A DNA stretch of 64,000 nt from Nonomuraea montanisoli (GCF_013363975.1 NZ_JABWGN010000016.1:62001-126000), one strand, 5' to 3'; shown: positions 7,935-17,924, numbered from the stretch's first letter. The notes: a model not told the origin generated them from the sequence alone. Numbers and translations: made by a program.

Positions 7935-8830
7935 GCCACGGCCTCCTTGAAGATCTCGGTGAGGGTCGGCTGCTCGACCCCGAAGTGCTCGACGTGCCCG
8001 GCCTTCATGGCCCGGCGCAGGATCTCCTGGCCGTCGCCGGTGGCGTCCACCAGCAGGACCTGCCGGCCGTCCTCGGCCGTCAGCTCACCCGGCAGGCCGT
8101 CCGCCCAGCCGGGAGCCGGTTCCCGCACCACGACGCGCAGCATGCCGCCCTCGGCGGCGCGCAGGCCCGCGACCGTGCCGCTGGCCACCATCCGCCCGGA
8201 GGAGACGATGCCGACCGAGTCGCAGAGCCGCTCGACGAGGTCGAGCTGGTGACTGGAGAAGATCACCGGAACGCCGCCCCGGCAGCGCTCCTGCAGCGCC
8301 GTGGCCAGCGTGTCCACCGCCAGCGGGTCGAGCCCGGAGAACGGCTCGTCCAGGATGAGCACCTCGGGGTCGTGCACGAGCGCCACCGCGAGCTGCACGC
8401 GCTGCTGGTTGCCCAGGGACAGGCTCTCCACGGCGTCGCCGCGCCGCTCGCCCAGGCCCAGCCGCTCGATCAGCGCTGAGGTGGCCTGCGCGGCCCGCGA
8501 CCCGCTCAGACCGTGCAGGCGGCCGAAGTACTCGATCTGCTCGGCCACGCGCATCTTCTGGTACAGGCCGCGCTCCTCCGGCATGTAGCCGAACCGGCGC
8601 CGGTCCTCGTACGTCAGCGGCCGGCCCTGCCAGCTCACCGAGCCGGAGTCGGCCTGGAGGACGCCCATGACGATCCGCATCGTCGTCGTCTTGCCGGCGC
8701 CGTTCGCGCCGACGAACCCGAACATCTCGCCCGGCCGCACGGTGAAGCCGATCCCGTCCAGGGCGAGCTTGCCCTCCGGCGCGCCGGGCCCGCCCGCGAA
8801 GCGCTTGCGCAGTTCGCTGATCTCGAGCAT
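7931..8830 (-). CDS. ABC transporter ATP-binding protein
   Basis: A 299-aa ATPase partner of the downstream permease. Walker A is GANGAGKT (residues 41-48), the signature is LSLGNQQR, and Walker B plus D-loop is VLILDEPFSGLDP, followed by the H-loop SSHQLDL. The C-terminal 80 residues form the variable domain seen in NatA-type exporters. ATG 8830 is preceded by ggagagg at good distance; a longer in-frame start at 8875 has no support. It heads a three-gene minus-strand unit (ATPase, permease, kinase) and is divergent from the cobalamin adenosyltransferase gene. Confidence 0.93.
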   Translation of the reverse strand: MLEISELRKRFAGGPGAPEGKLALDGIGFTVRPGEMFGFVGANGAGKTTTMRIVMGVLQADSGSVSWQGRPLTYEDRRRFGYMPEERGLYQKMRVAEQIEYFGRLHGLSGSRAAQATSALIERLGLGERRGDAVESLSLGNQQRVQLAVALVHDPEVLILDEPFSGLDPLAVDTLATALQERCRGGVPVIFSSHQLDLVERLCDSVGIVSSGRMVASGTVAGLRAAEGGMLRVVVREPAPGWADGLPGELTAEDGRQVLLVDATGDGQEILRRAMKAGHVEHFGVEQPTLTEIFKEAVA

Positions 8831-8931
8831 CAGGTCCTCTCCTTCGTCATGAACACATGGTGGCCTGTGCGGCATTCGCCCTGGTAGTCGGAGAAATCAT
8901 GGCTCCGGTATGCGCCCCGCGTCCCTTCCCG

Positions 8932-8951
8932 ATGACATTTGTCATTACGCT
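8932..8951 (+). promoter_or_regulatory. Palindrome and -10 element before the adenosyltransferase gene
   Basis: atgaca (8932-8937), tt, tgtcat (8940-8945) is a perfect 14-bp palindrome. It abuts a -10-like TACGCT (8946-8951) that ends 6 nt before the ATG at 8958, indicating a leaderless transcript whose promoter could be blocked by a dimeric regulator. Confidence 0.45.
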
Positions 8952-8957
8952 GAGCCC

Positions 8958-9548
8958 ATGACGCGCTCGGACAAGGACAAGCCGGTCGTCCTCTCCCGCA
9001 TCTACACCCGCACCGGCGACGACGGCACCACGGCGCTCAACGACATGAGCCGCGTCCCCAAGACCGACGCGCGGCTCGCCGCCTACGCCGACGTCGAGGA
9101 GGCCAACGCCCACCTCGGGGTGGCGCTCGCGCACGGCACGCTCCCCGCCGAGCTGGTGGAGGTCCTGGCCCAGGTACAGAACGAGCTGTTCGACGTGGGG
9201 GCCGACCTCGCCACGCCGGTCGTGGCCGAGCCCGCGTTCCCTCCGCTGCGGGTCGAGCAGGCGTACGTGGACCGGCTGGAGGCGCTCTGCGACCGCTTCA
9301 ACGCCGACCTCAAGCCGCTGCGCAGCTTCATCCTGCCCGGGGGCGACCCGGCGACGGCGGCGCTGCACGTGGCCCGGGTCACGGTGCGCCGCGCCGAGCG
9401 CACCACCTGGGCGGCTCTGGAGGCCCACGACGACATGAACGCCCTCACGGCCGCCTACCTGAACCGCCTGTCGGACCTGCTGTTCATCCTGTGCCGCGTG
9501 GCCCACGGAGGCGAAGAGATCCTCTGGAAACCCGGCGCCACCCGCTGA
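8958..9548 (+). CDS. pduO: Cob(I)alamin adenosyltransferase, PduO type
   Basis: A 196-aa ATP:co(I)rrinoid adenosyltransferase of the trimeric PduO/MMAB fold. It converts cob(I)alamin plus ATP to adenosylcobalamin, the cofactor of methylmalonyl-CoA and other mutases. Diagnostic motifs are IYTRTGDDGTTAL near residues 14-26 (ATP-binding loop), FILPGGD and ARVTVRRAERTTW (the conserved Arg-Arg-x-Glu-Arg helix), and a C-terminal LNRLSDLLFILCR. Length is normal. It stands alone on the plus strand close to the end of the ATP synthase operon, a position I recall in other actinomycetes. No cobalamin riboswitch was recognised upstream. Confidence 0.93.
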   Translation: MTRSDKDKPVVLSRIYTRTGDDGTTALNDMSRVPKTDARLAAYADVEEANAHLGVALAHGTLPAELVEVLAQVQNELFDVGADLATPVVAEPAFPPLRVEQAYVDRLEALCDRFNADLKPLRSFILPGGDPATAALHVARVTVRRAERTTWAALEAHDDMNALTAAYLNRLSDLLFILCRVAHGGEEILWKPGATR

Positions 9549-9757
9549 GCGCCGTGGCGGCAAGGGCCTGTGGTCGCCGTGGTGGCCGGCATCTGTGTCA
9601 CCGGGAGACGGCTGACGCGGCAATCATGCGCGTGGCGGCCCATGGCTTGAACCGCTCAGACGGGTGCGGCGGGCCGTAGCGGCGCCCGGCCCCGTGCGGG
9701 TCAGAGGCCGTCTCCCTGGAGGCCCTCAGCCCCGTACGCGGGGTGGCGGCCAAGTCG

Positions 9758-9797
9758 GCTGTGCCGTAACCAAAAGAAGAAAGCGCTGTGCCGTAAC
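9758..9797. repeat. Short direct repeat in the 9549-9806 intergenic region
   Basis: The 13-base sequence gctgtgccgtaac occurs at 9758-9770 and again at 9785-9797, each followed by an A-rich agaaga tract. The rest of this 258-nt convergent spacer has no gene that I can support. The repeat may be a relic of slippage or a binding site. Confidence 0.6.
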
Positions 9798-9806
9798 AGA
9801 AGAAAA

Positions 9807-10187
9807 TCACGCCACGTCGAGATACGCGCTCGGGGGCGCGGACTCCAGCCAGGCGAGGAAGCCGGTCAGCGCGTCGGCGCTCATCGCCAGCGAGATGTCC
9901 CCCGCGGAGCCGCCGCAGTCGATCGCGTACAGGCCGTTGTCCAGCTCGCGCCGGGAGGAAACGACGAGGCCGCGCCTCGCGATCGCGTGGCGCGGCCTCA
10001 GTCGCAGACCTATGAGCGGGATCCAGTGGAGCTCCCCGTCGGCGTAGCGGGCTACCCCGCTGCGCCAGCCGTGGTCGGCTACCCGGATCCGACAGGGGAC
10101 GCTGCCCCGCGAGCGGGCCAGCATGAAGCCGCGCAGGACCACCAGGGCGGCGAGCAGCAGCACGCAGATGAATACCGTCGCCACCAC
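9807..10187 (-). CDS. DUF2550 membrane-anchored protein
   Basis: A 126-aa protein of unknown function. An N-terminal transmembrane helix (VATVFICVLLLAALVVLRGF) is followed by a mostly beta cytoplasmic domain with conserved-looking RVADHGWRSGVARY, LHWIPL and the end LTGFLAWLES. I recognise this as the DUF2550 family, which in actinomycetes usually sits directly after atpC as here. The first of two tandem GTGs (10187) follows an AGGGGG ribosome-binding site. It lies 25 nt after atpC and is likely the last gene of the ATP synthase transcript. Confidence 0.85.
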   Translation of the reverse strand: MVATVFICVLLLAALVVLRGFMLARSRGSVPCRIRVADHGWRSGVARYADGELHWIPLIGLRLRPRHAIARRGLVVSSRRELDNGLYAIDCGGSAGDISLAMSADALTGFLAWLESAPPSAYLDVA

Positions 10188-10212
10188 TGCCGCCCCCTGA
10201 GCCTTGTTGAGT

Positions 10213-10614
10213 TCAGACCTCTTCGCCCGCGGCACGCAGCCGGGCCCGGGCACGCTGGGCCTCGACCGCCGCGTCGGCGTCCTCCTGGTTGGCCTCGATC
10301 GAGGCCTGCGCCCGATCGAGAGCGTCACGGGCCGCCGCGACGTCGACCTCGGAACCGAGCTCGGCCACCTCGGCGAGCACGGACACCTCGTCGTCGGCCA
10401 CGGAGATGAACCCACCGTGGACGGCCGCGACGAGCTCGCCCTCGCCCTCCCGCTTGACGCGTAGCACGCCGCCCTCGACGAGGACGCCGAGCACGGGTGC
10501 GTGTTGCGGCATAATACCGATCTCGCCGTCCACGGTCTTGGCAATCACCATGTCGGCCTCGCCCGACCAGATCTCACGCTCGGGTGAGACAACCCCTACG
10601 CGTAGCTTGGCCAC
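10213..10614 (-). CDS. atpC: ATP synthase F1 epsilon subunit
   Basis: A 133-aa epsilon subunit: an N-terminal ten-strand beta-sandwich (LRVGVVSPEREIWSGEADMV, then IGIMPQHAPVLGVL) and a C-terminal two-helix hairpin (AARDALDRAQASIE onward) that regulates rotation. It is part of the central stalk with gamma. The start is a GTG at 10614 with AAGGA upstream. It follows atpD after 96 nt, the usual last subunit gene of the operon. Confidence 0.95.
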   Translation of the reverse strand: MAKLRVGVVSPEREIWSGEADMVIAKTVDGEIGIMPQHAPVLGVLVEGGVLRVKREGEGELVAAVHGGFISVADDEVSVLAEVAELGSEVDVAAARDALDRAQASIEANQEDADAAVEAQRARARLRAAGEEV

Positions 10615-10710
10615 TTGTGCAGGTTCCTTTCCGATCAGGTGGTGGCACGGCTTCGGCCGCACCACCACCGTATCTCCGGGCGGGCTGGGCCCGCCCTATG
10701 GCCGGGGCGT

Positions 10711-12156
10711 CTAGCGCTCGAGTTCCTTCGCCTTGGCGATGGCCTGGTCGATGCCGCCGACCATGAAGAACGCCTGCTCGGGCAGGTGGTCGTACTCGCC
10801 GGCGCACAGGCCCTTGAAGGAGGCGATCGTCTCGTCCAGCGGCACGGTCTCGCCCGGCTGGCCGGTGAAGGCCTCGGCCGCGTACATCGGGTGCGACAGG
10901 AAGCGCTCGATGCGGCGGGCCCGCTGGACGGTGACCTTGTCCTCCTCGGAGAGCTCGTCGATACCGAGGATGGCGATGATGTCCTGCAGCTCGCGGTACT
11001 TCTGCAGGATCCGCTTGGTCTCCTGGGCCACCCGGTAGTGCTCCTCGCCCACGATCTGCGGGTCGAGGATCCGGGAGGAGGAGTCGAGCGGGTCCACCGC
11101 CGGGTAGATGCCCTTCTCCGAGATCGGCCGGGACAGAACGGTCTGCGCGTCGAGGTGCGCGAACGCGTTGTGCGGGGCCGGGTCGGTGATGTCGTCGGCG
11201 GGCACGTAGATCGCCTGCATGGAGGTGATCGAGTGACCGCGCGTCGAGGTGATGCGCTCCTGGAGGACACCCATCTCGTCGGCCAGCGTCGGCTGGTAAC
11301 CCACGGCGGACGGCATACGGCCGAGCAGCGTGGAGACCTCGGAACCGGCCTGCGTGAAGCGGAAGATGTTGTCGATGAAGAGCAGCACGTCCTGCTTCTG
11401 GACGTCGCGGAAGTACTCGGCCATCGTCAGGGCCGACAGGGCGACCCGCAGACGGGTGCCCGGCGGCTCGTCCATCTGACCGAACACCAGCGCGGTGTCC
11501 TTGAGGACGTCGGCCTCCTCCATCTCCAGCCAGAGGTCGTTGCCCTCACGGGTGCGCTCACCCACGCCGGCGAAGCACGAGGTGCCACCGAAGTTGCGGG
11601 CGACGCGGCGGATCATCTCCTGGATCAGAACGGTCTTGCCGACACCGGCGCCACCGAACAGACCGATCTTCCCACCCTGCACGTACGGGGTGAGCAGGTC
11701 GATGACCTTGATGCCGGTGACGAGCAGCTCGGTGCGGGACTCGAGCTGGTCGAACGACGGCGACGGACGGTGGATGCCCCACCGCTCGTTGATCTTGAGC
11801 GAGGAGGTGGGCACGTCGAGCGTCTCGCCCAGCGCGTTCCACACGTGGCCCTTGACGACGTCGCCGACGGGCACCGAGATCGGCGCACCGGAGTCGGTGA
11901 CCGCCTGGCCGCGGACCAGGCCGTCGGTGGGCTGCATGGAGATGGCCCGGACGAGGTTGTCGCCCAGGTGCTGGGCCACCTCGAGGGTCAGGGTCTTGGT
12001 CTCGCCGCCGAGGGTCACCTCGACGTTGAGCGCGTTATAGATGTCGGGCATCGCGTCGACGGGGAACTCCACGTCGACGACGGCGCCGGTGACGCGAGCC
12101 ACGCGGCCGGTGCCACCCGCGGCACTCTCTACAGTCTCAACAGCCTCTGCAGTCAT
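10711..12156 (-). CDS. atpD: ATP synthase F1 beta subunit
   Basis: A 481-aa catalytic subunit that makes ATP from ADP and phosphate in the F1 hexamer. The nucleotide-binding P-loop GGAGVGKT, the catalytic Glu in GVGERTREGNDL and the DELSEED-like IDELSEEDKV that couples to gamma are all intact. The ATG at 12156 lies one base after the atpG stop, so translation is coupled. The N-terminus has a short Glu/Ala-rich extension typical of actinobacteria. Confidence 0.98.
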   Translation of the reverse strand: MTAEAVETVESAAGGTGRVARVTGAVVDVEFPVDAMPDIYNALNVEVTLGGETKTLTLEVAQHLGDNLVRAISMQPTDGLVRGQAVTDSGAPISVPVGDVVKGHVWNALGETLDVPTSSLKINERWGIHRPSPSFDQLESRTELLVTGIKVIDLLTPYVQGGKIGLFGGAGVGKTVLIQEMIRRVARNFGGTSCFAGVGERTREGNDLWLEMEEADVLKDTALVFGQMDEPPGTRLRVALSALTMAEYFRDVQKQDVLLFIDNIFRFTQAGSEVSTLLGRMPSAVGYQPTLADEMGVLQERITSTRGHSITSMQAIYVPADDITDPAPHNAFAHLDAQTVLSRPISEKGIYPAVDPLDSSSRILDPQIVGEEHYRVAQETKRILQKYRELQDIIAILGIDELSEEDKVTVQRARRIERFLSHPMYAAEAFTGQPGETVPLDETIASFKGLCAGEYDHLPEQAFFMVGGIDQAIAKAKELER

Positions 12157-12157
12157 T

Positions 12158-13060
12158 TCACTCTTTCCCGGCTGCGGCGTCAGCCAGCGCGTTGGCGCCA
12201 CCGACGATCTCGCTGATTTCCTGGGTGATCTCGGCCTGGCGAGCCTGGTTCATCTGCTGGGTCAACACCCGCATCAGCTCGTTGGCGTTGTCGGTCGCCG
12301 ACTTCATGGCGCGCCGCCGCGCGGCCTCCTCCGAGGCCGCGGACTGCAGCAGCGCCGTGAAGATACGGGACTCCACGTAGCGCGGCAGCAGCGACTCCAG
12401 CACGTCGCCCGCGGTCGGCTCGAACTCGAAGTACGGCGGGATCGTGGTGGACTCGGTCGCCTCGGTCTCCTCGACCTCCAGCGGCAGGATCCGCTTGACC
12501 ACGACGTTCTGCGTCAGCATCGAGACGAACTCGGTCGACACGATGTGGATCTCGTCGATGCCGTTCTCGTCCTTGAAGGACTCGATCAGCATCGCGGCGA
12601 TCTCCTTGGCGTCGGCGTAGGCCGGCTTACGGGAGAAGCCGACCCAGCTGCCGCCCATGTCGCGGTTGCGGAAGCTGTGCCAGGTGACACCCTTGCGCCC
12701 GGTGACGAACGGCGTCACGGCCAGGCCGCGGCCCTCCAGCAGGCCGCGCAGGGCCTCGGCCTCGCGCAGCACGTTGGCGTTGAAGCCGCCGCAGAACCCG
12801 CTGTCGCTGGTGACGACGAGGACACCCGCCCTGGCGGGGTTGTCCTTCGCCACGGTCAGCGGATGGTCGACGCTCGCGGCGTTGCTGACGACGCCCGTGA
12901 CGGCGCGAGTGATCTCGCGCTCGTACGGCAGCGCCGCCTGCATCCGCTGCTGCGCCTTCACGATCCGTGAAGAGGCGATGAGCTCCTGGGCGCGCGTGAT
13001 CTTCGCGGTCGACCTGACCGAGGTGATCCGCCGCCGCAGCAGCCTTAGCTGGGCACCCAT
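12158..13060 (-). CDS. atpG: ATP synthase F1 gamma subunit
   Basis: A 300-aa central-stalk subunit. The N-terminal helix (LLRRRITSVRSTAKITRAQE) and the C-terminal helix (MNQARQAEITQEISEIVGGA) form the coiled-coil rotor; the middle Rossmann-like domain has GVLVVTSDSGFCGGFN. Gene order between atpA and atpD is canonical. Confidence 0.97.
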   Translation of the reverse strand: MGAQLRLLRRRITSVRSTAKITRAQELIASSRIVKAQQRMQAALPYEREITRAVTGVVSNAASVDHPLTVAKDNPARAGVLVVTSDSGFCGGFNANVLREAEALRGLLEGRGLAVTPFVTGRKGVTWHSFRNRDMGGSWVGFSRKPAYADAKEIAAMLIESFKDENGIDEIHIVSTEFVSMLTQNVVVKRILPLEVEETEATESTTIPPYFEFEPTAGDVLESLLPRYVESRIFTALLQSAASEEAARRRAMKSATDNANELMRVLTQQMNQARQAEITQEISEIVGGANALADAAAGKE

Positions 13061-13063
13061 GTC

Positions 13064-14713
<1,650 letters not shown>

Positions 14714-14736
14714 CTCTACTCTGTCTCCCTCTTCGC

Positions 14737-15546
14737 CTAGCCGGCCAACCGGCGGCGGACTTCTTCGATTCGTCCCACAATGGTGGTGTCGATGATCTCG
14801 TCGCCGATGCGGACCGAGAAGCCACCGAGCACTCGCGGATCCACCTCGACGTTCACGTGCACGTCACGGCCGTAGGAGGTGCGCAGCCACGTCGCCAGGC
14901 GGGCCTTCTGCTGGTCGGTCAGCTCGACGGCGCTGCGCACCACCGCGACGAAGCGCTGGCGCTGCTGCGCCACGAGCTGGCTGAACTCCTCCAGGCCTGC
15001 TTCCAGGCTACGTCCTCGCGGGTGTACTGCCACCTGCGTGATGAGACGCACGCTGGCCGTCGCCGCCTTGCCGCTGAGCAGGTCGCTCAGCAGCCGGCGC
15101 TTGCCCTCTTCCGGGGCGTCGCGGTCGGCGAGCGCCTGGCGCAGCCGGGGGTTGGCGGCGACGACGCGGCCGAAGCGGAAGAGCTCGTCCTCCACCTCGT
15201 CGATCGTGGCCTGGCTCTCGGCCTCCGCGGCGGCGGCGACGACGCCGAGCCGCTCGAGGGCGTCGGCGAGGTCACCCGCGCGCGACCACCGGGCCGAGGC
15301 CGCAGCCTCGGCGGTGGCGAGCGCGGCCTCGCCGACCTTGCCCGCGAGCAGGGCCCGCACGGTGCCCGCCTTGGCCTCCGCCGGCCTCGACGGGTCGGAC
15401 AGGGCGCGGCGCAGGCCGTGCTCGCGGTCGAGCAGATCGGCGATCGCGAACAGCTCGTCGGAGAGCTTGCCGAGGTCGGCGCTGCCGGCGACCGCGTTGA
15501 AGCGCTCCTCGACCTCTGCCAGCGAGCTTCTGCTCAGGCCACGCAT
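14737..15546 (-). CDS. atpH: ATP synthase delta subunit
   Basis: A 269-aa delta (OSCP-like) subunit of the peripheral stalk. It is longer than the roughly 180 aa typical of E. coli, as usual for high-GC actinobacteria, with an N-terminal helical domain (SRSSLAEVEERFNAVAG) and a C-terminal domain ending KARLATWLRTSYGRDVHVN and VLGGFSVRIGDEIIDTT, the conserved delta signature. It overlaps atpF by one base. Confidence 0.95.
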   Translation of the reverse strand: MRGLSRSSLAEVEERFNAVAGSADLGKLSDELFAIADLLDREHGLRRALSDPSRPAEAKAGTVRALLAGKVGEAALATAEAAASARWSRAGDLADALERLGVVAAAAEAESQATIDEVEDELFRFGRVVAANPRLRQALADRDAPEEGKRRLLSDLLSGKAATASVRLITQVAVHPRGRSLEAGLEEFSQLVAQQRQRFVAVVRSAVELTDQQKARLATWLRTSYGRDVHVNVEVDPRVLGGFSVRIGDEIIDTTIVGRIEEVRRRLAG

Positions 15547-16088
15547 TAGCGCACCGCCTGCGCGCTTGAGCTCTCGAGCTCGTCGAGGAAACGGTCGACG
15601 GTGCGACGCTGCCGGGTCTCGTCCTCGAGGGACTCGCCGACGATGCGGCCGGCCAGGTCGATGGACAGGCGGCCGATCTCGGCGCGGAGCTGGGCGAACG
15701 CCTGCTGGCGGTCGGCCTCGATCTGGGCGTGCGCGGCCTCGATGAGGCGGCGGGCCTCGGCCTGCGCCTCCTCGCGGAGCTCCACCTTGATCTGGGCGGC
15801 CTGCTCGCGAGCCTCCTCGCGGAGCCGGGCCGCCTCCTGCCGGGCCTCGGCCAGCTGGTCGCGGTACTGCTGCTGCAGCGCCTGCGCCTCGGCCTGGGCC
15901 GCTTCAGCCCGCTTGATGCCGCCCTCGATGAGGTCGGTCCGCTCGGCCAGCGTCTTCTGGATCCTGGGGACGAGAATCTTGCCGACGAAGAACAGGACGA
16001 CCAGGAAGGCGAAGCCGCCGATGACCATCTCAGCCACGGTGGGCAGGATGATGCTGGCGCCCGCTTCCTCTGCCGCTAGCAGTTTCAT
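15546..16088 (-). CDS. atpF: ATP synthase Fo b subunit
   Basis: A 180-aa peripheral-stalk subunit. One N-terminal membrane helix (MVIGGFAFLVVLFFVGKIL) is followed by a long, almost uninterrupted amphipathic helix rich in Ala, Glu, Gln and Arg that dimerises as a coiled coil. Its C-terminus contacts delta. The start has GGGAAGG upstream. Confidence 0.96.
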   Translation of the reverse strand: MKLLAAEEAGASIILPTVAEMVIGGFAFLVVLFFVGKILVPRIQKTLAERTDLIEGGIKRAEAAQAEAQALQQQYRDQLAEARQEAARLREEAREQAAQIKVELREEAQAEARRLIEAAHAQIEADRQQAFAQLRAEIGRLSIDLAGRIVGESLEDETRQRRTVDRFLDELESSSAQAVR

Positions 16089-16122
16089 GAATAGTGCCTT
16101 CCCGTCAGAGGGCTATCGTCGA

Positions 16123-16353
16123 TCAGCCTCGGAACGCGAAGGCCAGCGCGACACCGATCAGCGCGAGCGCTTCGGCGAAGACGAAGCCCAGGATCATGTT
16201 CTGGCGGATGAGGCCGTAGGCCTCAGGCTGGCGGGCGATGGCCTGCACGCCCTGGCCGAAGATGATGCCGATGCCGACACCGGGGCCGATCGCGGCGAGA
16301 CCGTAGCCGATCGAACCGAGGTCGCCGGTCACCTGAGCGAGAACGCCACTCAT
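16123..16353 (-). CDS. atpE: ATP synthase Fo c subunit
   Basis: A 76-aa proteolipid that forms the rotor ring: two membrane helices, the first with the Gly-rich GPGVGIGIIFGQG packing motif, a polar loop ARQPE, and the second carrying the proton-binding Glu61 in FVFAEALALIG. Nothing suggests sodium specificity. The strong AAAGGAAA ribosome-binding site and the hairpin just upstream fit the high copy number required of subunit c. Confidence 0.97.
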   Translation of the reverse strand: MSGVLAQVTGDLGSIGYGLAAIGPGVGIGIIFGQGVQAIARQPEAYGLIRQNMILGFVFAEALALIGVALAFAFRG

Positions 16354-16377
16354 GCTCGTGTTTCCTTTTCTTATCGA

Positions 16378-16396
16378 CCGGTGGCTCTTCCACCGG
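16378..16396. other. Hairpin in the atpB-atpE intercistronic region
   Basis: ccggtgg (16378-16384), a 5-nt loop and ccaccgg (16390-16396) make a perfect 7-bp stem 25-43 nt upstream of atpE on the transcribed minus strand. It may protect the downstream mRNA from 3' decay or shape the atpE initiation region, helping subunit c stoichiometry. The function is inferred. Confidence 0.5.
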
Positions 16397-16427
16397 CGGT
16401 TCCGTCTTGGGAGGGTGAAGAACAGGT

Positions 16428-17225
16428 CTAGTGCTCGGGGTGCAGCGCGCCGCCGATGAACATGGCGGTGAGCAGCGCGAAGACGTAGGCTTGCAGGGCC
16501 TGGATGAAGAGCTCGAACCCGGTCAGCAGGATCGTCATGATGACGCCGATCAGGCCCAGCGGTGCTCCGAGCGGCGTGAGCGCAACGAACAGGAAGTGCC
16601 AGCCGACGTCGGAGAACAGCGCCACGATCAGGTGTCCGGCCATCATCGTGGCGAAGAGTCGCACCGCGTGCGTGATGTGGCGCAGGAAGAAGTGCGACAG
16701 GAACTCGATCGGCGCGACCAGCACGTAGACCCACTTGGGCAGGCCGGGCGGGAACATGACGTTCTTGAACAGGCCGATCGGCCCCTGGCGCTTGACGCCG
16801 AGGTACTGGGTGAGCACCCACACCATGATCGCCAGGATCGCCGGATATCCGATGATGGACATCACGGGGAACTGGATGAAGATGATGGATCCGAACAGGT
16901 TCATGATCCATACGAAGAAGAACAGGGTGAACAGCAACGGCATCCACCGGTCGCTGTCCTTGGTGCCGAGGAACGGTCTGGCGACCTGTTCCCTGACGAA
17001 TGTGTAAGCGAGTTCACCCACGTTCTGCATGCCGCGCGGCACGACACGGGGCCGGCTGAATGCCGCGTAGGCGAACACGATGACCAGGAGCGAGCCCAGC
17101 ATCATCAACGCGGTGGGCTTGTTGAACCAGGCGGGGCCGGAGGCCAGGATGGGCGGCCATTCGAACAGACCGAGGCCCGGGGCCTTGAACTCCTCTGATG
17201 CGAGAAGCGGCAGCGCGGCGCTCAC
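16428..17225 (-). CDS. atpB: ATP synthase Fo a subunit
   Basis: A 265-aa membrane subunit forming the proton half-channels. Five to six hydrophobic helices are visible. The essential Arg is in HAVRLFATMMAGH, and the penultimate helix carries ELFIQALQAYVFALLTAMF. The GTG start at 17225 has AAGGGAA upstream. It is the first structural gene of the operon after atpI and is separated from it by about 260 nt, in which an internal promoter could lie. Confidence 0.96.
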   Translation of the reverse strand: MSAALPLLASEEFKAPGLGLFEWPPILASGPAWFNKPTALMMLGSLLVIVFAYAAFSRPRVVPRGMQNVGELAYTFVREQVARPFLGTKDSDRWMPLLFTLFFFVWIMNLFGSIIFIQFPVMSIIGYPAILAIMVWVLTQYLGVKRQGPIGLFKNVMFPPGLPKWVYVLVAPIEFLSHFFLRHITHAVRLFATMMAGHLIVALFSDVGWHFLFVALTPLGAPLGLIGVIMTILLTGFELFIQALQAYVFALLTAMFIGGALHPEH

Positions 17226-17412
17226 TCGGCGTTCCCTTCGTCACGGTGGATCGGGGCCTCTTCCGCACGCGCGCCCCCGGGGTGAGGCAGGCAGGAAAGA
17301 GTGACTTGACAGGTGGGGTGGAGGCGACGAGCGCGCGGTCCTCGACCTGCGCAGCCCTGCCCTCCGACGTTCGTATAGTCCACGCGACAATAGCAGTCGC
17401 GGCTGTGACTAG

Positions 17413-17490
17413 TCATATCAGGTGACCAGCGGGCCACTCGACGACTTCGAGGCCCAGCTGGCGAGCGATGCGGTCAGGCGGCGGTTTCAT
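17413..17490 (-). CDS. Possible 25-codon ORF coupled to atpI
   Basis: ATG at 17488-17490 overlaps the atpI stop in an ATGA arrangement and opens a 25-codon frame beginning MKPPPDRIARQLGLEVVEWP and ending in a TGA at 17413. The coupling geometry is that of true genes here, but the peptide has no recognised family, and it could simply be a chance frame or a shrunken AtpZ-like remnant. It is worth recording because nothing else fills this gap. Confidence 0.25.
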   Translation of the reverse strand: MKPPPDRIARQLGLEVVEWPAGHLI

Positions 17491-17924
17491 ACCCGCTCGT
17501 CCTTCGCGCGCTCCCCGACCGAGCGCGACGGTTCGGGGTCCACGTAGAGGATACGCAGCTTCATGAACGCTCTGGCCTCGCCGATCGTCCAGGCGATCGT
17601 CCCGAGGATGACGGTGAGGCTGAAGGCACGGGGGCTCCAGGCGGTGACACCCCTGACGCTCTCCAGCACGATGATCAGAATGGCGATCTTGGCGAGGAAC
17701 GTGCCCATCGCGGCGGCCATCATCACGGTCGGCGAGACCCGCGAGGCATAGGCGACACCGACCAGGCCCACGGCGAAGAAGACCATGACGAGAACGAGGC
17801 CGATGAGGGAGCCGAGCATCCCGGGCACGCCGGAGACGATCAGGGAAATCACGATGGCGACCAGCCCGAGCGCCGCCGTGGGGAGCACGGCGGCCCTGAA
17901 CAGCCGAAGGTCGGTGGCCTGCAT
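17487..17924 (-). CDS. atpI: AtpI-like membrane protein of the ATP synthase operon
   Basis: A 145-aa protein with four predicted membrane helices (about residues 9-30, 35-57, 68-90 and 100-118) and a charged C-terminal tail. Its position at the head of the operon and its size match AtpI, which assists c-ring assembly or magnesium uptake in other bacteria. Sequence conservation in this family is weak, so the name rests on context. ATG 17924 has GGAGC upstream. Its 5' region is shared divergently with the RiPP operon. Confidence 0.8.
   Translation of the reverse strand: MQATDLRLFRAAVLPTAALGLVAIVISLIVSGVPGMLGSLIGLVLVMVFFAVGLVGVAYASRVSPTVMMAAAMGTFLAKIAILIIVLESVRGVTAWSPRAFSLTVILGTIAWTIGEARAFMKLRILYVDPEPSRSVGERAKDERV

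Noticed and set aside
8831..8957. Cobalamin riboswitch upstream of the adenosyltransferase gene
   Set aside because: The spacer is only 127 nt, lacks a recognisable B12-box, and a -10 element next to the ATG predicts no leader RNA.
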